Assembly: GCA_023475025.1 (NCBI GenBank)
Contig: JAMCWB010000070.1
Span: 1-34,370, forward strand
Origin: Gammaproteobacteria bacterium
Lineage (GTDB): Bacteria; Pseudomonadota; Gammaproteobacteria; Pseudomonadales; Pseudomonadaceae
Length of the DNA stretch: 34,370 nt
Direction of reading: 5' to 3'
The notes beneath the pieces were generated by a model that worked only from the letters and a program-made list of their open reading frames with translations, was not told the DNA's origin and did no database searches. How positions within the stretch are numbered: the stretch's first letter is position 1; each line of letters begins with the position of its first letter. The position numbers and the translations under genes were made by a program. This document shows positions 8,052 through 19,700 of the stretch, piece by piece.

Positions 8052-8282
8052 TCAGGCTCCACTCAGGCTGAGCACCAGCTTGACCACACCCAGTACCACC
8101 AGCACGAAGGTCAGGGTAAAGCCTATACCCAGTAAAATGAAGTGGCTGGGCTTGCCCTGGCTGAAGTCACGTTGGCGAGCCTTGTTGCTTTGCACGCCCA
8201 GAGCGGCCATCAGGACACTGGACAGGGTGTCACGAAAGCGCATGGGTTTGACGGGCTCTTTTTGTTCAGATGATTTGGCCAT
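8052..8282 (-). CDS. DUF2970 small membrane protein
   Basis: The 76-residue protein is MAKSSEQKEP... with the DUF2970 core: FRDTLSSVLMAALGVQSNKARQRDF, then SQGKPSHFI and one transmembrane helix (about residues 50-72, ILLGIGFTLTFVLVVLGVVKL). Function is unknown. I start at the ATG at 8282, preceded by GAGG at 8288-8291; the in-frame extension upstream has no such site and runs toward the MATE gene's 3' end. It follows the MATE gene by 33 bp on the same strand and may be co-transcribed with metH and the MATE gene. Confidence 0.85.
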   Translation of the reverse strand: MAKSSEQKEPVKPMRFRDTLSSVLMAALGVQSNKARQRDFSQGKPSHFILLGIGFTLTFVLVVLGVVKLVLSLSGA

Positions 8283-8315
8283 GATTACCTCGTTTGTCGA
8301 TCTTGCCAGCATAGC

Positions 8316-9650
8316 CTAAATGCGTATCTGCGCCCAATGTCGGCGACGCCACATCAGGGCAAAGATAACCGAGGTCAGCGCCCGATAGCAGCTCTGCATC
8401 AGCCAGATGATCAGCAAGCCACCGCCAAGCACCGGGCCGACCAGATAGGCCAGGGGTAAAAACAGCAGCCATTGGCTGCCCAGGTTGACCAGCATCACGG
8501 TACGGCTGGCCCCAGCCCCCAGCAAGGCCTGAGTCAACACCAGCGCAGTGGCGTCCAGGGTCATGCCGATACCGGTGATTCGCAGTGGCCACTCACCCAA
8601 CGCCAGCAGTTCAGCGTCCTGGGTAAACAGGCGCAAGACCAGCTCCGGCATCAGCCAGAAGGGCAGGCCCATGACAAATAGCGCCAGCACCGCCACGCGG
8701 ACCACATCCCAGCCCCAACGGTAAGCATCCTCGGGTTTTTCTGCCCCCAGGCTCTGGCTGACCAGGGTGGTTGCCGCCATCCCCAGGCCGACGCCGGGCA
8801 GAATCAGCAGCAGGGCCAGGTTAATCAGGATATGGGCAATCGCCAGTTCCGCCGTACCTACCTGGGCGATGATCCAGAACAGGGTGGTGATTCCGGTGGC
8901 AAAAAAGAACTGCTGCAGGGAGTTGGGGATCGACAGGCGCAGCATGCTTTTCAGTCCGCGCGAACGCGGGCGTGCCTGCAGGAAACCGTGCTGACGGCCG
9001 TGCTTGAGGGTAACGACAAAGTACAGGGCGCAGCCAAGAAACATGGCAATGCAGGTGCCCAGTCCGGAGCCTTCGGCACCCATTTCCGGTAATCCGAAAC
9101 GGCCGAAAATCAGTCCGTAACTGATGGCCACATTGGCCAGGTGCATCAGGATGAGGATTTGCAGATACAGGCCGGACTGGCGAATGCCGTTCCAGTAGCC
9201 ACGAAAAGCAAAGTTGAAACCGACGGCGACAATCGCCAGGCTACGCCATTGGAAATAATCGCTCCCCAGCTCAACCACGGCGGCATCCTGGGACAGAAAA
9301 CCAATGATATGCTCGGCATTGAACCAGCAGATCAGGGTCAGTGGAATGGCTGCCACCAGGGCGATCAGCAAACCTTCATTCAAGGGTGCGGCTATGTGCT
9401 GAGTCGACCCTTCGCCGCGGCGTCGGGCGACCATGGCCTGAACCCCGGCGCCCAGTCCCATGATCAGGGCAATGGCCATGAAGTTGACGTAGCTGCCGAG
9501 ACCGACACCGGCCAGTGCTTCCTTGCCCAGGCTGCCCACCATGGCAGCATCGACCAGATTGAGCAGACTCTGGCTGAGCATTGCGCCCATGATCGGCAAG
9601 CCCAGCCAGGTTATGGTGCGCAGGCGATCACGGGCGGGCAGCAGGCTCAT
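8316..9650 (-). CDS. MATE family (DinF-like) multidrug/cation antiporter
   Basis: The 444-residue integral membrane protein has about 12 hydrophobic helices. The N-terminus LGLPIMGAMLSQSLLNLVDAAMVGSLGKEALAGVGLGSYVNF is the hallmark of MATE exporters, which use Na+ or H+ gradients to expel cationic compounds. The internal repeat restarts near LRLSIPNSLQQFFFATGITTLFWIIAQVGTAELA. The closest-looking subgroup is DinF. Its ATG is only 6 nt after the metH stop and it has no strong Shine-Dalgarno, so it is probably translated by reinitiation after metH. The substrate cannot be told from sequence. Confidence 0.88.
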   Translation of the reverse strand: MSLLPARDRLRTITWLGLPIMGAMLSQSLLNLVDAAMVGSLGKEALAGVGLGSYVNFMAIALIMGLGAGVQAMVARRRGEGSTQHIAAPLNEGLLIALVAAIPLTLICWFNAEHIIGFLSQDAAVVELGSDYFQWRSLAIVAVGFNFAFRGYWNGIRQSGLYLQILILMHLANVAISYGLIFGRFGLPEMGAEGSGLGTCIAMFLGCALYFVVTLKHGRQHGFLQARPRSRGLKSMLRLSIPNSLQQFFFATGITTLFWIIAQVGTAELAIAHILINLALLLILPGVGLGMAATTLVSQSLGAEKPEDAYRWGWDVVRVAVLALFVMGLPFWLMPELVLRLFTQDAELLALGEWPLRITGIGMTLDATALVLTQALLGAGASRTVMLVNLGSQWLLFLPLAYLVGPVLGGGLLIIWLMQSCYRALTSVIFALMWRRRHWAQIRI

Positions 9651-9656
9651 CAGATA

Positions 9657-13349
<3,693 letters not shown>

Positions 13350-13479
13350 GGGTACTCCGGATGTCGGGAACACAGAAAAGCCGGCAATGATAGCAGATGG
13401 CGCAGTCAGTCTGAATCTGAAAGCGTTGCAGGTTGGTTATGAGCCGTTTTCATGCACGCCAGGCTGGGTCGGGAAAATA

Positions 13480-13532
13480 CCCTAGTGCTATGGTAGGACT
13501 TTATTCGCTGGGCGCAATGCCGTACACTAGGG
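13480..13532. promoter_or_regulatory. Inverted repeat in the metH-nfuA divergent region
   Basis: CCCTAGTG (13480-13487) is exactly repeated in inverse as CACTAGGG (13525-13532), and both arms are flanked by ATAC/GTAT-like bases. The downstream arm overlaps a possible -10 (TACACT, 13523-13528) with TTATTC 16 bp upstream, which would serve nfuA. The ATACCC edge recalls the outer part of an IscR type 1 site, but the centre does not match. I therefore call only a candidate operator. Confidence 0.4.
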
Positions 13533-13561
13533 CGTATACCGTTACCGATGTGAGGCATTAC

Positions 13562-14146
13562 ATGGCAGGCATTTTCTTCAGCGACACCGCACAGTCTTAT
13601 CTGGCCGACCTTCTGGCCAAGCAGGACGGCGAGGGTGTGGCCATTCGAGTGTTCATCACTCAGCCAGGCACCCCCTATGCAGAAACCTGCATTGCCTACT
13701 GCAAGCCGGGAGAAGAAAAGCCGGAAGACCAGTTGCTGGCCCTCGAACCGTTCAATGTCTGGATCGATGCTGTCAGCGAGCCTTTTCTCGAAGACGCTGT
13801 GGTTGATTATGCGACCGATCGCATGGGCGGCCAGCTGACCATCAAGGCGCCCAACGCCAAGGTTCCCATGGTCAACGATGACAGCCCGCTGAATGAGCGC
13901 ATCAACTACCTGCTGCAGACTGAAATCAATCCTGGCCTTGCCAGCCACGGCGGTGATGTCAAATTGATTGATGTGGTCGAAGGTGGCATTGCCGTGTTGC
14001 AGTTCGGTGGCGGCTGCCAGGGCTGCGGCATGGTCGATGTGACCCTGAAAGAGGGCATCGAAAAGACCATGATCGCACGAATCCCCGAGATTACCGGGGT
14101 ACGTGATGTGACTGACCACACAGTGACTGAACACGCCTATTACTGA
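13562..14146 (+). CDS. nfuA: Fe-S biogenesis protein NfuA
   Basis: NfuA carries and delivers [4Fe-4S] clusters to apo-enzymes, especially under oxidative or iron stress. The 194-residue protein has a degenerate A-type N-terminal domain (~1-95) and a C-terminal Nfu domain with the cluster-binding Cys152-x2-Cys155 (GGGCQGCGM). I start at the ATG at 13562, giving [14 protein letters not shown], the usual family N-terminus; TGAGG lies 7 nt upstream. Upstream in-frame starts would add ~43 atypical residues. The window also contains Fe-S clients such as CysI. Confidence 0.95.
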   Translation: MAGIFFSDTAQSYLADLLAKQDGEGVAIRVFITQPGTPYAETCIAYCKPGEEKPEDQLLALEPFNVWIDAVSEPFLEDAVVDYATDRMGGQLTIKAPNAKVPMVNDDSPLNERINYLLQTEINPGLASHGGDVKLIDVVEGGIAVLQFGGGCQGCGMVDVTLKEGIEKTMIARIPEITGVRDVTDHTVTEHAYY

Positions 14147-14162
14147 GGTCGCGGCCGCAAGT

Positions 14163-14194
14163 CCCTTTACCGATTTCCGACCTTGGGTAAAGGG
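14163..14194 (+). terminator. Hairpin after nfuA
   Basis: A perfect 9-bp stem, CCCTTTACC (14163-14171) with GGTAAAGGG (14186-14194), has a 14-nt loop and lies 17 bp after the nfuA stop. No T-run follows; it is a probable weak terminator or 3' stabiliser. Confidence 0.45.
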
Positions 14195-14213
14195 TGCTAA
14201 CCTGATACCACTA

Positions 14214-14233
14214 CGCCAGTCGGCTGACTGGCG
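14214..14233 (+). other. Leader hairpin upstream of cheV
   Basis: A perfect 8-bp stem, CGCCAGTC (14214-14221) with GACTGGCG (14226-14233), closes a GGCT tetraloop, 32 bp before the cheV ATG and 20 bp before its GTGAGG ribosome-binding site. It could be a leader structure or part of the nfuA 3' end. Confidence 0.4.
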
Positions 14234-14265
14234 CTCAGGTCATCCAGAAGCAGGTGAGGGCAATT

Positions 14266-15198
14266 ATGGCGGGCGTACTTGATACGGTTAATCAGCGAAC
14301 CCGGTTGGTCGGTGAAAACCGGCTTGAAATCCTGCTGTTCAAATTGGCTGGGCCGCAATATTTTGCCCTCAACGTGTTCAAGATACGTGAGGTTCTGCAG
14401 CTGCCGAAAATGACCCTGATGCCAGAGCGTCATCCGCATGTGGTCGGGGTGATCCATCTTCGCGGGCAATCCCTGCCGGTTATTGATCTCTCTGGTGCCA
14501 TTGGCCTGCAACCGCAAAAGCCCGAAGCCAACAGCACCGTTATCGTCACCGAGTACAACCAGTCAGTTCAGGCTTTTCTGGTCGGCAGTGTGGATCGCAT
14601 TCTCAACCTCAATTGGGACACCGTGCAGCCGCCGCCGCGCAGTGCCGGACGCTCCCACTACCTGACCGCCATTACCCGCCTGGAAGATATGCGCCTGGTC
14701 GAGATCATCGATGTCGAGAAGGTGCTGGCTGAAATCGTGCCCTTCAATACCCGCATCAGCGATGGTTTGCTGGATATGGAATTGCTCGACAAGGCTCGCG
14801 GCCGTGAAGTGCTGCTGGTGGATGACTCACCCACCGGGATCAACCAGCTGAAAGAGACCCTGTCACAGCTGGATCTGGTCATGCACGTGGAGACCGATGG
14901 TCTGCGTGCGCTCAAGCGTCTGCAAGCCTGGGCGGATGAGGCGGACGGCCCCCTGTCCGAGCGTTTGCTGATGGTAATCACCGATGCTGAAATGCCGGAG
15001 ATGGATGGTTACCGTCTGACCGCCGAGATCCGCAAGGATCCCCGCATGAGTGACCTCTTTGTGGTCCTGCATACCTCGCTGTCCGGTTCCTTCAACCAGG
15101 CCATGGTCGAAAAGGTCGGCTGCGATGGCTTTCTCTCCAAGTTCCAGCCGGATCAACTGGTAGAAGTAGTGCGCAAGCGGCTTGATCGGATGGAGTGA
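14266..15198 (+). CDS. cheV: Chemotaxis coupling protein CheV (CheW domain plus receiver)
   Basis: CheV links chemoreceptors to CheA and carries its own phosphorylatable receiver for adaptation. The 310-residue protein has a CheW-like domain (~15-165; NVFKIREVLQLPKMTLMP, HVVGVIHLRGQSLPVIDL) and a REC domain (~181-308). In the REC domain, Asp186/Asp187 form the acidic pocket, Asp240 (VITDAEMPEMDG) is the phosphoacceptor, and Thr270 and Lys292 complete the set. The residue after the Lys is Phe instead of the usual Pro. I start at the ATG at 14266 with GTGAGG 6 nt upstream. No other chemotaxis genes are in the window. Confidence 0.93.
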   Translation: MAGVLDTVNQRTRLVGENRLEILLFKLAGPQYFALNVFKIREVLQLPKMTLMPERHPHVVGVIHLRGQSLPVIDLSGAIGLQPQKPEANSTVIVTEYNQSVQAFLVGSVDRILNLNWDTVQPPPRSAGRSHYLTAITRLEDMRLVEIIDVEKVLAEIVPFNTRISDGLLDMELLDKARGREVLLVDDSPTGINQLKETLSQLDLVMHVETDGLRALKRLQAWADEADGPLSERLLMVITDAEMPEMDGYRLTAEIRKDPRMSDLFVVLHTSLSGSFNQAMVEKVGCDGFLSKFQPDQLVEVVRKRLDRME

Positions 15199-15204
15199 AT
15201 GTAT

Positions 15205-15228
15205 GCGGGCACAGCATGCTGTGCCCGC
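15205..15228. repeat. Perfect 24-bp palindrome (copy 1 of the GGGCAC repeat family), probable bidirectional terminator
   Basis: A fully symmetric 24-bp palindrome whose centre is GGGCACAGCATGCTGTGCCC (15207-15226) fills the 38-bp gap between the convergent cheV and slt genes. The same 23-bp stretch starting with TGC recurs at 19338-19360, and a related palindrome is at 19400-19419. Position suggests it ends both transcripts. Confidence 0.75.
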
Positions 15229-15236
15229 AACCCGGT

Positions 15237-17174
15237 TCAATCAAAAATCGGCAGGTAACGCTCGTGCTGTTCCATGACCGGTTGCTGGATGCCCAGCTTG
15301 TCGCCATAGATCACCCCGTAACTGAGTACCCGTTGCACGTAAGTGCGGGTCTCATCGAAGGGAATGGTTTCCACCCAGAGGTCCGCCGGCATATTGCTGA
15401 CACCCCGGGTCCATTGGCGCACACGCCCGGGACCGGCGTTGTAGGCGGCTGACGAGAGCACCCGATTACCCATGAACTGTTGTTGCAGATGGGCCATATA
15501 GGCGGTGCCCAGGGCGATATTGCGGTCAGGGTCGAGCACCTGATTGGTGTTACCCAGGCTGATGTTGTAGCGGCGGGCGGTTTCCTGCGCGGTAGCGGGC
15601 ATCAGCTGCATCAGGCCAAGGGCGCCAGCGGGAGAGCGGGCATCGCTCATAAAGCCGCTTTCCTGACGCGTGATGGCATAGACCCAGGTTGAATTCAGCC
15701 CGCGCTCACGGGCGTGATGCTGGATTTCCTGCTGATAGGCCAGCGGGAAGCGAATCTCCAGGTCGTCCCAGTGCTGGGCCTGACTGATCGAGCGAATAGC
15801 CGGGAAGTACCAGCCCATTTCCCGCGCCATGCTGGCCTGGGCAATCAGTTCCTCGCGACTGAAGTTGCGACCGACGTGGTACCACTCGCGTCGGGCATCG
15901 ACGATCTGGCCGCGGGCATAGAACTCCTTGGCCCGGCGAATGCCGGCGCTGTTGCTGACCCGGGCAAAGGCGACCCGGTCCACATCCACTGGCCGGTGAT
16001 TGATGGCATAGGGTTGCTGGGTCCGTTCGGCGGCCAGAAAGCCATAGTAATCACGGTTTTGCGCGACTTCACGGTACTCATCCTGCAGTTCGCCGACCTG
16101 CGGCTGCGCCAGTTGAGCGCTGCGTAATTGCCAGTACTGCCAGCGGCTCTGTTCGCGCAGCTCATCGGGCATGGCGCGGGTCAGGTCGTGGGCGGTTTGC
16201 CACTGGCCACTGCGCAGGGCCAGACGGACCCGCCACTCACTGATGCGTTCATCACGCATGTCCGGATCATTTTCCGCCATAAAGGGCAGGGCGGCGGGGT
16301 TGAAGCGCTGCGCCAGGCGCACGCCGATTGAACGGGTAATATCAATCCGGTCCTGGGCGCTGAAGGCCAGGTCGCGGTAGTGTGGCCAGAGGGCCAGGGC
16401 CGCTTCCGGCGCATCATTGCCCATGCGACGCAGGGCCACTGTGACGATATCGACCAAGGCGGCTTCCGGACGTTCGTTGTTCGGCCGGTAATTACTGACC
16501 GTTTCCAGCCTGCTTGGCTGGGTGGCAGTAGCAACAAAGAGCTCCGCTAGCGCCTTGCGCTCGGGTTGATAGCGGATCAGATAGCGGGCCAGGGCATCTT
16601 GCCGGTGCAGCAGGGCCAGGCGCATGCGGGCCCAGGCCACATCTTCGGTCAGGCCGCCGGCATCACGCCAGCGTTGGAACAGGGGGTTGCAGGCATCCGG
16701 CTGTGAGCGACCTACCGTCCATAATGCTTCGGCCTGTTGCATCGCCAGGTTGCGGTCGCTGGACCACAGATCCAGCGCCAGTTTGCAGTCCAGCTCGGTG
16801 TTCTGGCTGGTGCTGTCATAGTGCGCGCGCAGGCGGGCAAAGTCGCCGCGAGAGGCCAACTGATTGAGCCAACGGTTCTTCAGGCGTTGGGCCTGGGGCA
16901 AGTCGCCATGGCTGACCAGAAAGGCTTCTACTTCCTGTGTGCTGGCACGACTGAGGCGGTTTTCCAGGTCCTTCATCACCAGATAGGGCGTCAGTGGATA
17001 GTCCTGCAATAGCGCTGAGCGAACAACCGATGGGTCCAGTGCCTGGCCACTGTTGAGCCGGCTCATGGTCTGATCATACTGGGCCCGTTGTTGTTGCAGG
17101 CGATCAGCCTGAGCGGGCATGGCAATAGACAGTGCCAGAATGGCGGCGGTACACAGAGACAATAAACGCGACAT
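15237..17174 (-). CDS. slt: Soluble lytic murein transglycosylase (Slt70 family)
   Basis: This periplasmic enzyme cleaves peptidoglycan glycosidic bonds, forming 1,6-anhydromuramyl products. The 645-residue protein has a signal peptide (residues 1-~23, cut after PAQA), a long superhelical alpha-repeat U/L domain (~25-470) and a C-terminal lysozyme-like SLT domain. In the latter, Glu505 in AITRQESGF is the catalytic residue, followed by the conserved SPAGALGLMQLMPATA and NIALGTAYM. The ATG at 17174 has AAGGAAAG 4 nt upstream. It is divergent from uup and ends at the shared palindrome with cheV. Confidence 0.95.
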   Translation of the reverse strand: MSRLLSLCTAAILALSIAMPAQADRLQQQRAQYDQTMSRLNSGQALDPSVVRSALLQDYPLTPYLVMKDLENRLSRASTQEVEAFLVSHGDLPQAQRLKNRWLNQLASRGDFARLRAHYDSTSQNTELDCKLALDLWSSDRNLAMQQAEALWTVGRSQPDACNPLFQRWRDAGGLTEDVAWARMRLALLHRQDALARYLIRYQPERKALAELFVATATQPSRLETVSNYRPNNERPEAALVDIVTVALRRMGNDAPEAALALWPHYRDLAFSAQDRIDITRSIGVRLAQRFNPAALPFMAENDPDMRDERISEWRVRLALRSGQWQTAHDLTRAMPDELREQSRWQYWQLRSAQLAQPQVGELQDEYREVAQNRDYYGFLAAERTQQPYAINHRPVDVDRVAFARVSNSAGIRRAKEFYARGQIVDARREWYHVGRNFSREELIAQASMAREMGWYFPAIRSISQAQHWDDLEIRFPLAYQQEIQHHARERGLNSTWVYAITRQESGFMSDARSPAGALGLMQLMPATAQETARRYNISLGNTNQVLDPDRNIALGTAYMAHLQQQFMGNRVLSSAAYNAGPGRVRQWTRGVSNMPADLWVETIPFDETRTYVQRVLSYGVIYGDKLGIQQPVMEQHERYLPIFD

Positions 17175-17388
17175 GACTTTCCTTGCCGGCTGGGCGTAGC
17201 GTTGAAATGACCAACAGATTTGTTGTTGTAAACGTGAGCATCAGGTAGTGACTGAGCTGACTTTCCTCCCTGATTTTGGTTGCAGAGTAGCGACTTTGTT
17301 CCCCCAGCGCCAAGGAGTTTTTTGCCGCCCGGATACAGTGAACTGCATAAGCAGGTAGAATGCCGGCAATTCGATACAAAGGTGATTT
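17175..17388. promoter_or_regulatory. Divergent promoter region between slt and uup
   Basis: This 214-bp gap has no gene. A TAGAAT (17356-17361) 28 bp before the uup ATG could be its -10, but the expected -35 position is poor. The uup ribosome-binding site AAAGGTGA (17378-17385) is clear. No clear slt promoter was picked out. Confidence 0.35.
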
Positions 17389-19308
17389 ATGGCACTGCTT
17401 TCCCTGACCGACATTTCTCTGGCCTATGGCCTTAATCCGCTGCTCAAAGGCGTCAGCTTCAAGCTGGAGCGTGGCGAGCGGGTCTGTCTGATCGGTCGTA
17501 ACGGCACCGGCAAATCCAGCCTGTTTCGTCTGGTCAATGGTGAGCAGACGGCGGATGAAGGTGACATCTTTCGCGCGCCGGGCCTGAAGGTGGGTCAGCT
17601 GCCGCAGGAGTTGCCGGATGCCGATGATGCCCTGGTCTATGACGTGGTGGCTGCCGGCCTGGCCGGGGTAGGTGAGTTGCTGGCAGAGTATCATCACCTG
17701 GTGCATGGCCCTATGGGTGAGGCCGAGCTGGAAAAGCTCGAAAAGGTCCAGGCACGACTGGAAGCGCAGGACGGCTGGCGCTTGAATCAGTTGGTTGAAA
17801 CCACGCTGACGCGCCTGGGTCTGCCGGCGGAAAAGCGCATGGCGGATCTGTCCGGCGGCTGGCGTCGGCGGGTGTTGCTGGCCCAGGCGCTGGTTACCGA
17901 ACCCGATGTTCTGCTGCTGGACGAGCCAACCAACCATCTGGATATTCACACCATCGACTGGCTGGAAAAGGTCTTGCTCGATTTCCGTGGGGCCGTGTTC
18001 TTTATCACCCACGATCGCCAGTTTCTGCAGGCGTTGGCAACGCGCATTCTGGAACTGGATCGCGGCAACCTGATTGACTGGCAGGGCGACTATCAGAGCT
18101 TTCTGGTGCACAAGGAGCAGCAGCTGGCTGCCGAGGCCACCGCCAATGCATTGTTTGACAAGAAACTGGCACAGGAAGAGGTGTGGATCCGTCAGGGCAT
18201 CAAGGCCCGCCGCACCCGTAACGAAGGCCGTGTGCGGGACCTCAAAGCCATGCGTGAAGAACGCGCCCAGCGGATAGAGCGCCAGGGCAAGGCCAGTTTC
18301 CAGATGGAAACGGCCGATGCCTCTGGCAAGCGGGTGATCGAGGTACGCAACCTGGTTTACGCCTGGCCTGGCCAGCGCCCGTTGATTGATGGCCTCAACC
18401 TGAACATTCTGCGCGGTGACCGGATCGGCCTGATCGGCAACAACGGCAGTGGCAAAAGTACCCTGTTGAAACTACTGCTCGGACGTCTGCAGCCCACCAC
18501 TGGCACGGTACACCACGGCACCAAGCTGGAGGTCGCCTATTTTGACCAGTTGCGCGATCAGCTGGATATGAACAAGAGCGTGATCGACAATATTTCCGAA
18601 GGCCGTGATTTTATCGAGATCAATGGTCAGCAGCGGCATGTCATCAGTTATCTGGGGGATTTCCTGTTTTCACCCGAGCGTGCGCGCACACCGGTCAAGG
18701 CGCTTTCCGGCGGCGAGCGGGCACGACTGATGCTGGCGCGCTTGTTCAGCAAGCCGGCCAACTTGCTGGTACTGGACGAGCCCACCAATGATCTGGATGT
18801 GGAAACCCTGGAACTGCTGGAAGAGGTTTTGGCCAGTTTCGACGGGACAGTACTGCTGGTTAGCCATGACCGGGCCTTTCTCGACAATGTAGTCACCAGC
18901 TCGCTGGTCTTCGAGGCGCCGGGTGTGGTGCGTGAGTACGTAGGTGGCTTTGCCGACTGGCTGCGACAGGGCGGCAAGGTCGAGATGCTGGCCGAATGGG
19001 ACAGTCCTGACATATCAGCCGCTGATGTTCAGCCAGCGCCTGCACCGCAGATAACTGAAACCCCGGCAGCCAAACCCAAGGCCAAGCTGAGTTACAAACT
19101 GCAGCGCGAGCTGGATGAGCTGCCCGCCCAGCTGGAGCAGCTGGAAGCAGCGGTAGCCAGCTTGCAGGAGACCATCAACGATCCGTCATTCTACAGCCGC
19201 CCGCATGAAGAGACCGCCCCGGTGCTGGAGCAGGTTGCAGCCAGGCAGGCCGAGCTGGATCGGGCCCTGGAGCGCTGGGCCGAGCTGGAAGAGCAGGCCG
19301 GGGGTTAA
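17389..19308 (+). CDS. uup: ABC-F ATPase Uup
   Basis: Uup is a soluble, ribosome/DNA-associated ABC-F protein with two ATPase domains and no membrane part. The 639-residue protein has Walker A motifs at 36-43 (GRNGTGKS) and 350-357 (GNNGSGKS), the signatures LSGGWRRR and LSGGERAR, and Walker B Asp-Glu pairs at 178-179 and 463-464. Between the domains lies the linker QEEVWIRQGIKARRTRNEGR, which is nearly invariant in Uup. A C-terminal coiled coil (~565-635, KLSYKLQRELDELPAQLEQLE) separates Uup from the related YheS/EttA proteins. RBS AAAGGTGA precedes the ATG. Confidence 0.93.
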   Translation: MALLSLTDISLAYGLNPLLKGVSFKLERGERVCLIGRNGTGKSSLFRLVNGEQTADEGDIFRAPGLKVGQLPQELPDADDALVYDVVAAGLAGVGELLAEYHHLVHGPMGEAELEKLEKVQARLEAQDGWRLNQLVETTLTRLGLPAEKRMADLSGGWRRRVLLAQALVTEPDVLLLDEPTNHLDIHTIDWLEKVLLDFRGAVFFITHDRQFLQALATRILELDRGNLIDWQGDYQSFLVHKEQQLAAEATANALFDKKLAQEEVWIRQGIKARRTRNEGRVRDLKAMREERAQRIERQGKASFQMETADASGKRVIEVRNLVYAWPGQRPLIDGLNLNILRGDRIGLIGNNGSGKSTLLKLLLGRLQPTTGTVHHGTKLEVAYFDQLRDQLDMNKSVIDNISEGRDFIEINGQQRHVISYLGDFLFSPERARTPVKALSGGERARLMLARLFSKPANLLVLDEPTNDLDVETLELLEEVLASFDGTVLLVSHDRAFLDNVVTSSLVFEAPGVVREYVGGFADWLRQGGKVEMLAEWDSPDISAADVQPAPAPQITETPAAKPKAKLSYKLQRELDELPAQLEQLEAAVASLQETINDPSFYSRPHEETAPVLEQVAARQAELDRALERWAELEEQAGG

Positions 19309-19340
19309 GGCAACATCAGTTCCGGGGTTGATGCCGTTGC

Positions 19341-19360
19341 GGGCACAGCATGCTGTGCCC
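19341..19360. repeat. GGGCAC palindromic repeat, copy 2
   Basis: The perfect 20-bp palindrome GGGCACAGCATGCTGTGCCC is identical to the core of the copy at 15205-15228, including the three preceding bases TGC. It lies 32 bp after the uup stop and may terminate uup, but no T-tract follows. Confidence 0.75.
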
Positions 19361-19399
19361 CTGCACGTAGGTCTGGCTATGCGGAGAGGGGTCGCCTAG

Positions 19400-19419
19400 G
19401 GGCACGACATGTCGTGCCC
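19400..19419. repeat. GGGCAC palindromic repeat, copy 3 (variant centre)
   Basis: The perfect palindrome GGGCACGACATGTCGTGCCC differs from copies 1 and 2 at four central positions, but every change is compensated on the other arm so the symmetry is kept. Together with copy 2, 39 bp upstream, it forms a paired element; each copy is flanked by CCCCT/AGG-type bases. Confidence 0.7.
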
Positions 19420-19586
19420 GAGCGTCCTTGCAGGCAGCACATCGCCCAGCGGTGAACAAGGACCAAATCGACCACCGGTCAGTCACCATGAATTGCAAAA
19501 CACTCCCGCTCCGGCGCAATGCCGCGCCTGGTAAGGGCTTGTCGTTCGTCAACCCTCTACCGGCAAAAAAAGCCTGTGATTGGTTG

Positions 19587-19615
19587 TTGATATTTCCCAT
19601 ATCTAGGTCTAGGAT
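19587..19615 (+). promoter_or_regulatory. Sigma-70-type promoter of nrdJab
   Basis: The -35 element TTGATA (19587-19592; five of six match TTGACA) lies 17 bp from the -10 TAGGAT (19610-19615; four of six match TATAAT). The predicted start is near 19622, giving a leader of about 105 nt. One NrdR-type box fills the spacer and another covers the start, as expected for a repressed promoter. Confidence 0.6.
19594..19609. promoter_or_regulatory. NrdR box 1 (degenerate), in the promoter spacer
   Basis: The core CCATATCTAG (19597-19606) matches eight of ten core positions of the NrdR box (C-w-A-t-A-T-a-T-w-G). The outer bases are poor. Its start is exactly 32 bp from that of box 2, three helical turns, which is the arrangement known for paired NrdR boxes. 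Confidence 0.55.
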
Positions 19616-19625
19616 TTGCAAAATT

Positions 19626-19641
19626 ACACAACAGCTAGTGT
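19626..19641. promoter_or_regulatory. NrdR box 2, over the transcription start region
   Basis: ACACAACAGCTAGTGT matches 13 of 16 positions of the published NrdR box (acaCwAtATaTwGtgt), including both outer ACAC/GTGT arms. NrdR is the zinc-ribbon/ATP-cone repressor of ribonucleotide reductase genes, so this fits control of nrdJab. Confidence 0.7.
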
Positions 19642-19662
19642 TTTAGTCGGTCGACGCACCAC

Positions 19663-19700
19663 AAGGGATTTGCCCCTTCATGGTGCTAGAAAGGCACCAT
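19663..19700 (+). ncRNA. Structured 5' leader of nrdJa (two adjacent hairpins)
   Basis: Hairpin 1 pairs AAGGG (19663-19667) with CCCTT (19674-19678). Hairpin 2 pairs ATGGTGC (19680-19686) with GCACCAT (19694-19700) over a TAGAAAG loop. They stack one nucleotide apart and lie just upstream of the GGGAGAGGG ribosome-binding site (19715-19723). An nrdJ-leader RNA motif has been proposed from comparative genomics; whether this leader belongs to it needs a covariance-model test. Confidence 0.45.

Noticed and set aside
13350-13561. Possible cobalamin riboswitch upstream of metH
   Set aside because: No B12 box or characteristic multi-stem layout on the metH strand; only a simple inverted repeat is present.
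14266-15198. CheV receiver with Phe after the conserved Lys, as a possible inactive receiver
   Set aside because: All phosphorylation residues (two acidic pocket Asp, Asp240, Thr270, Lys292) are present, so this is likely only a family variant.
19309-19586. Possible small RNA gene in the uup-nrdJ gap
   Set aside because: Apart from the two palindromes there is no promoter-plus-terminator pair that would support one.
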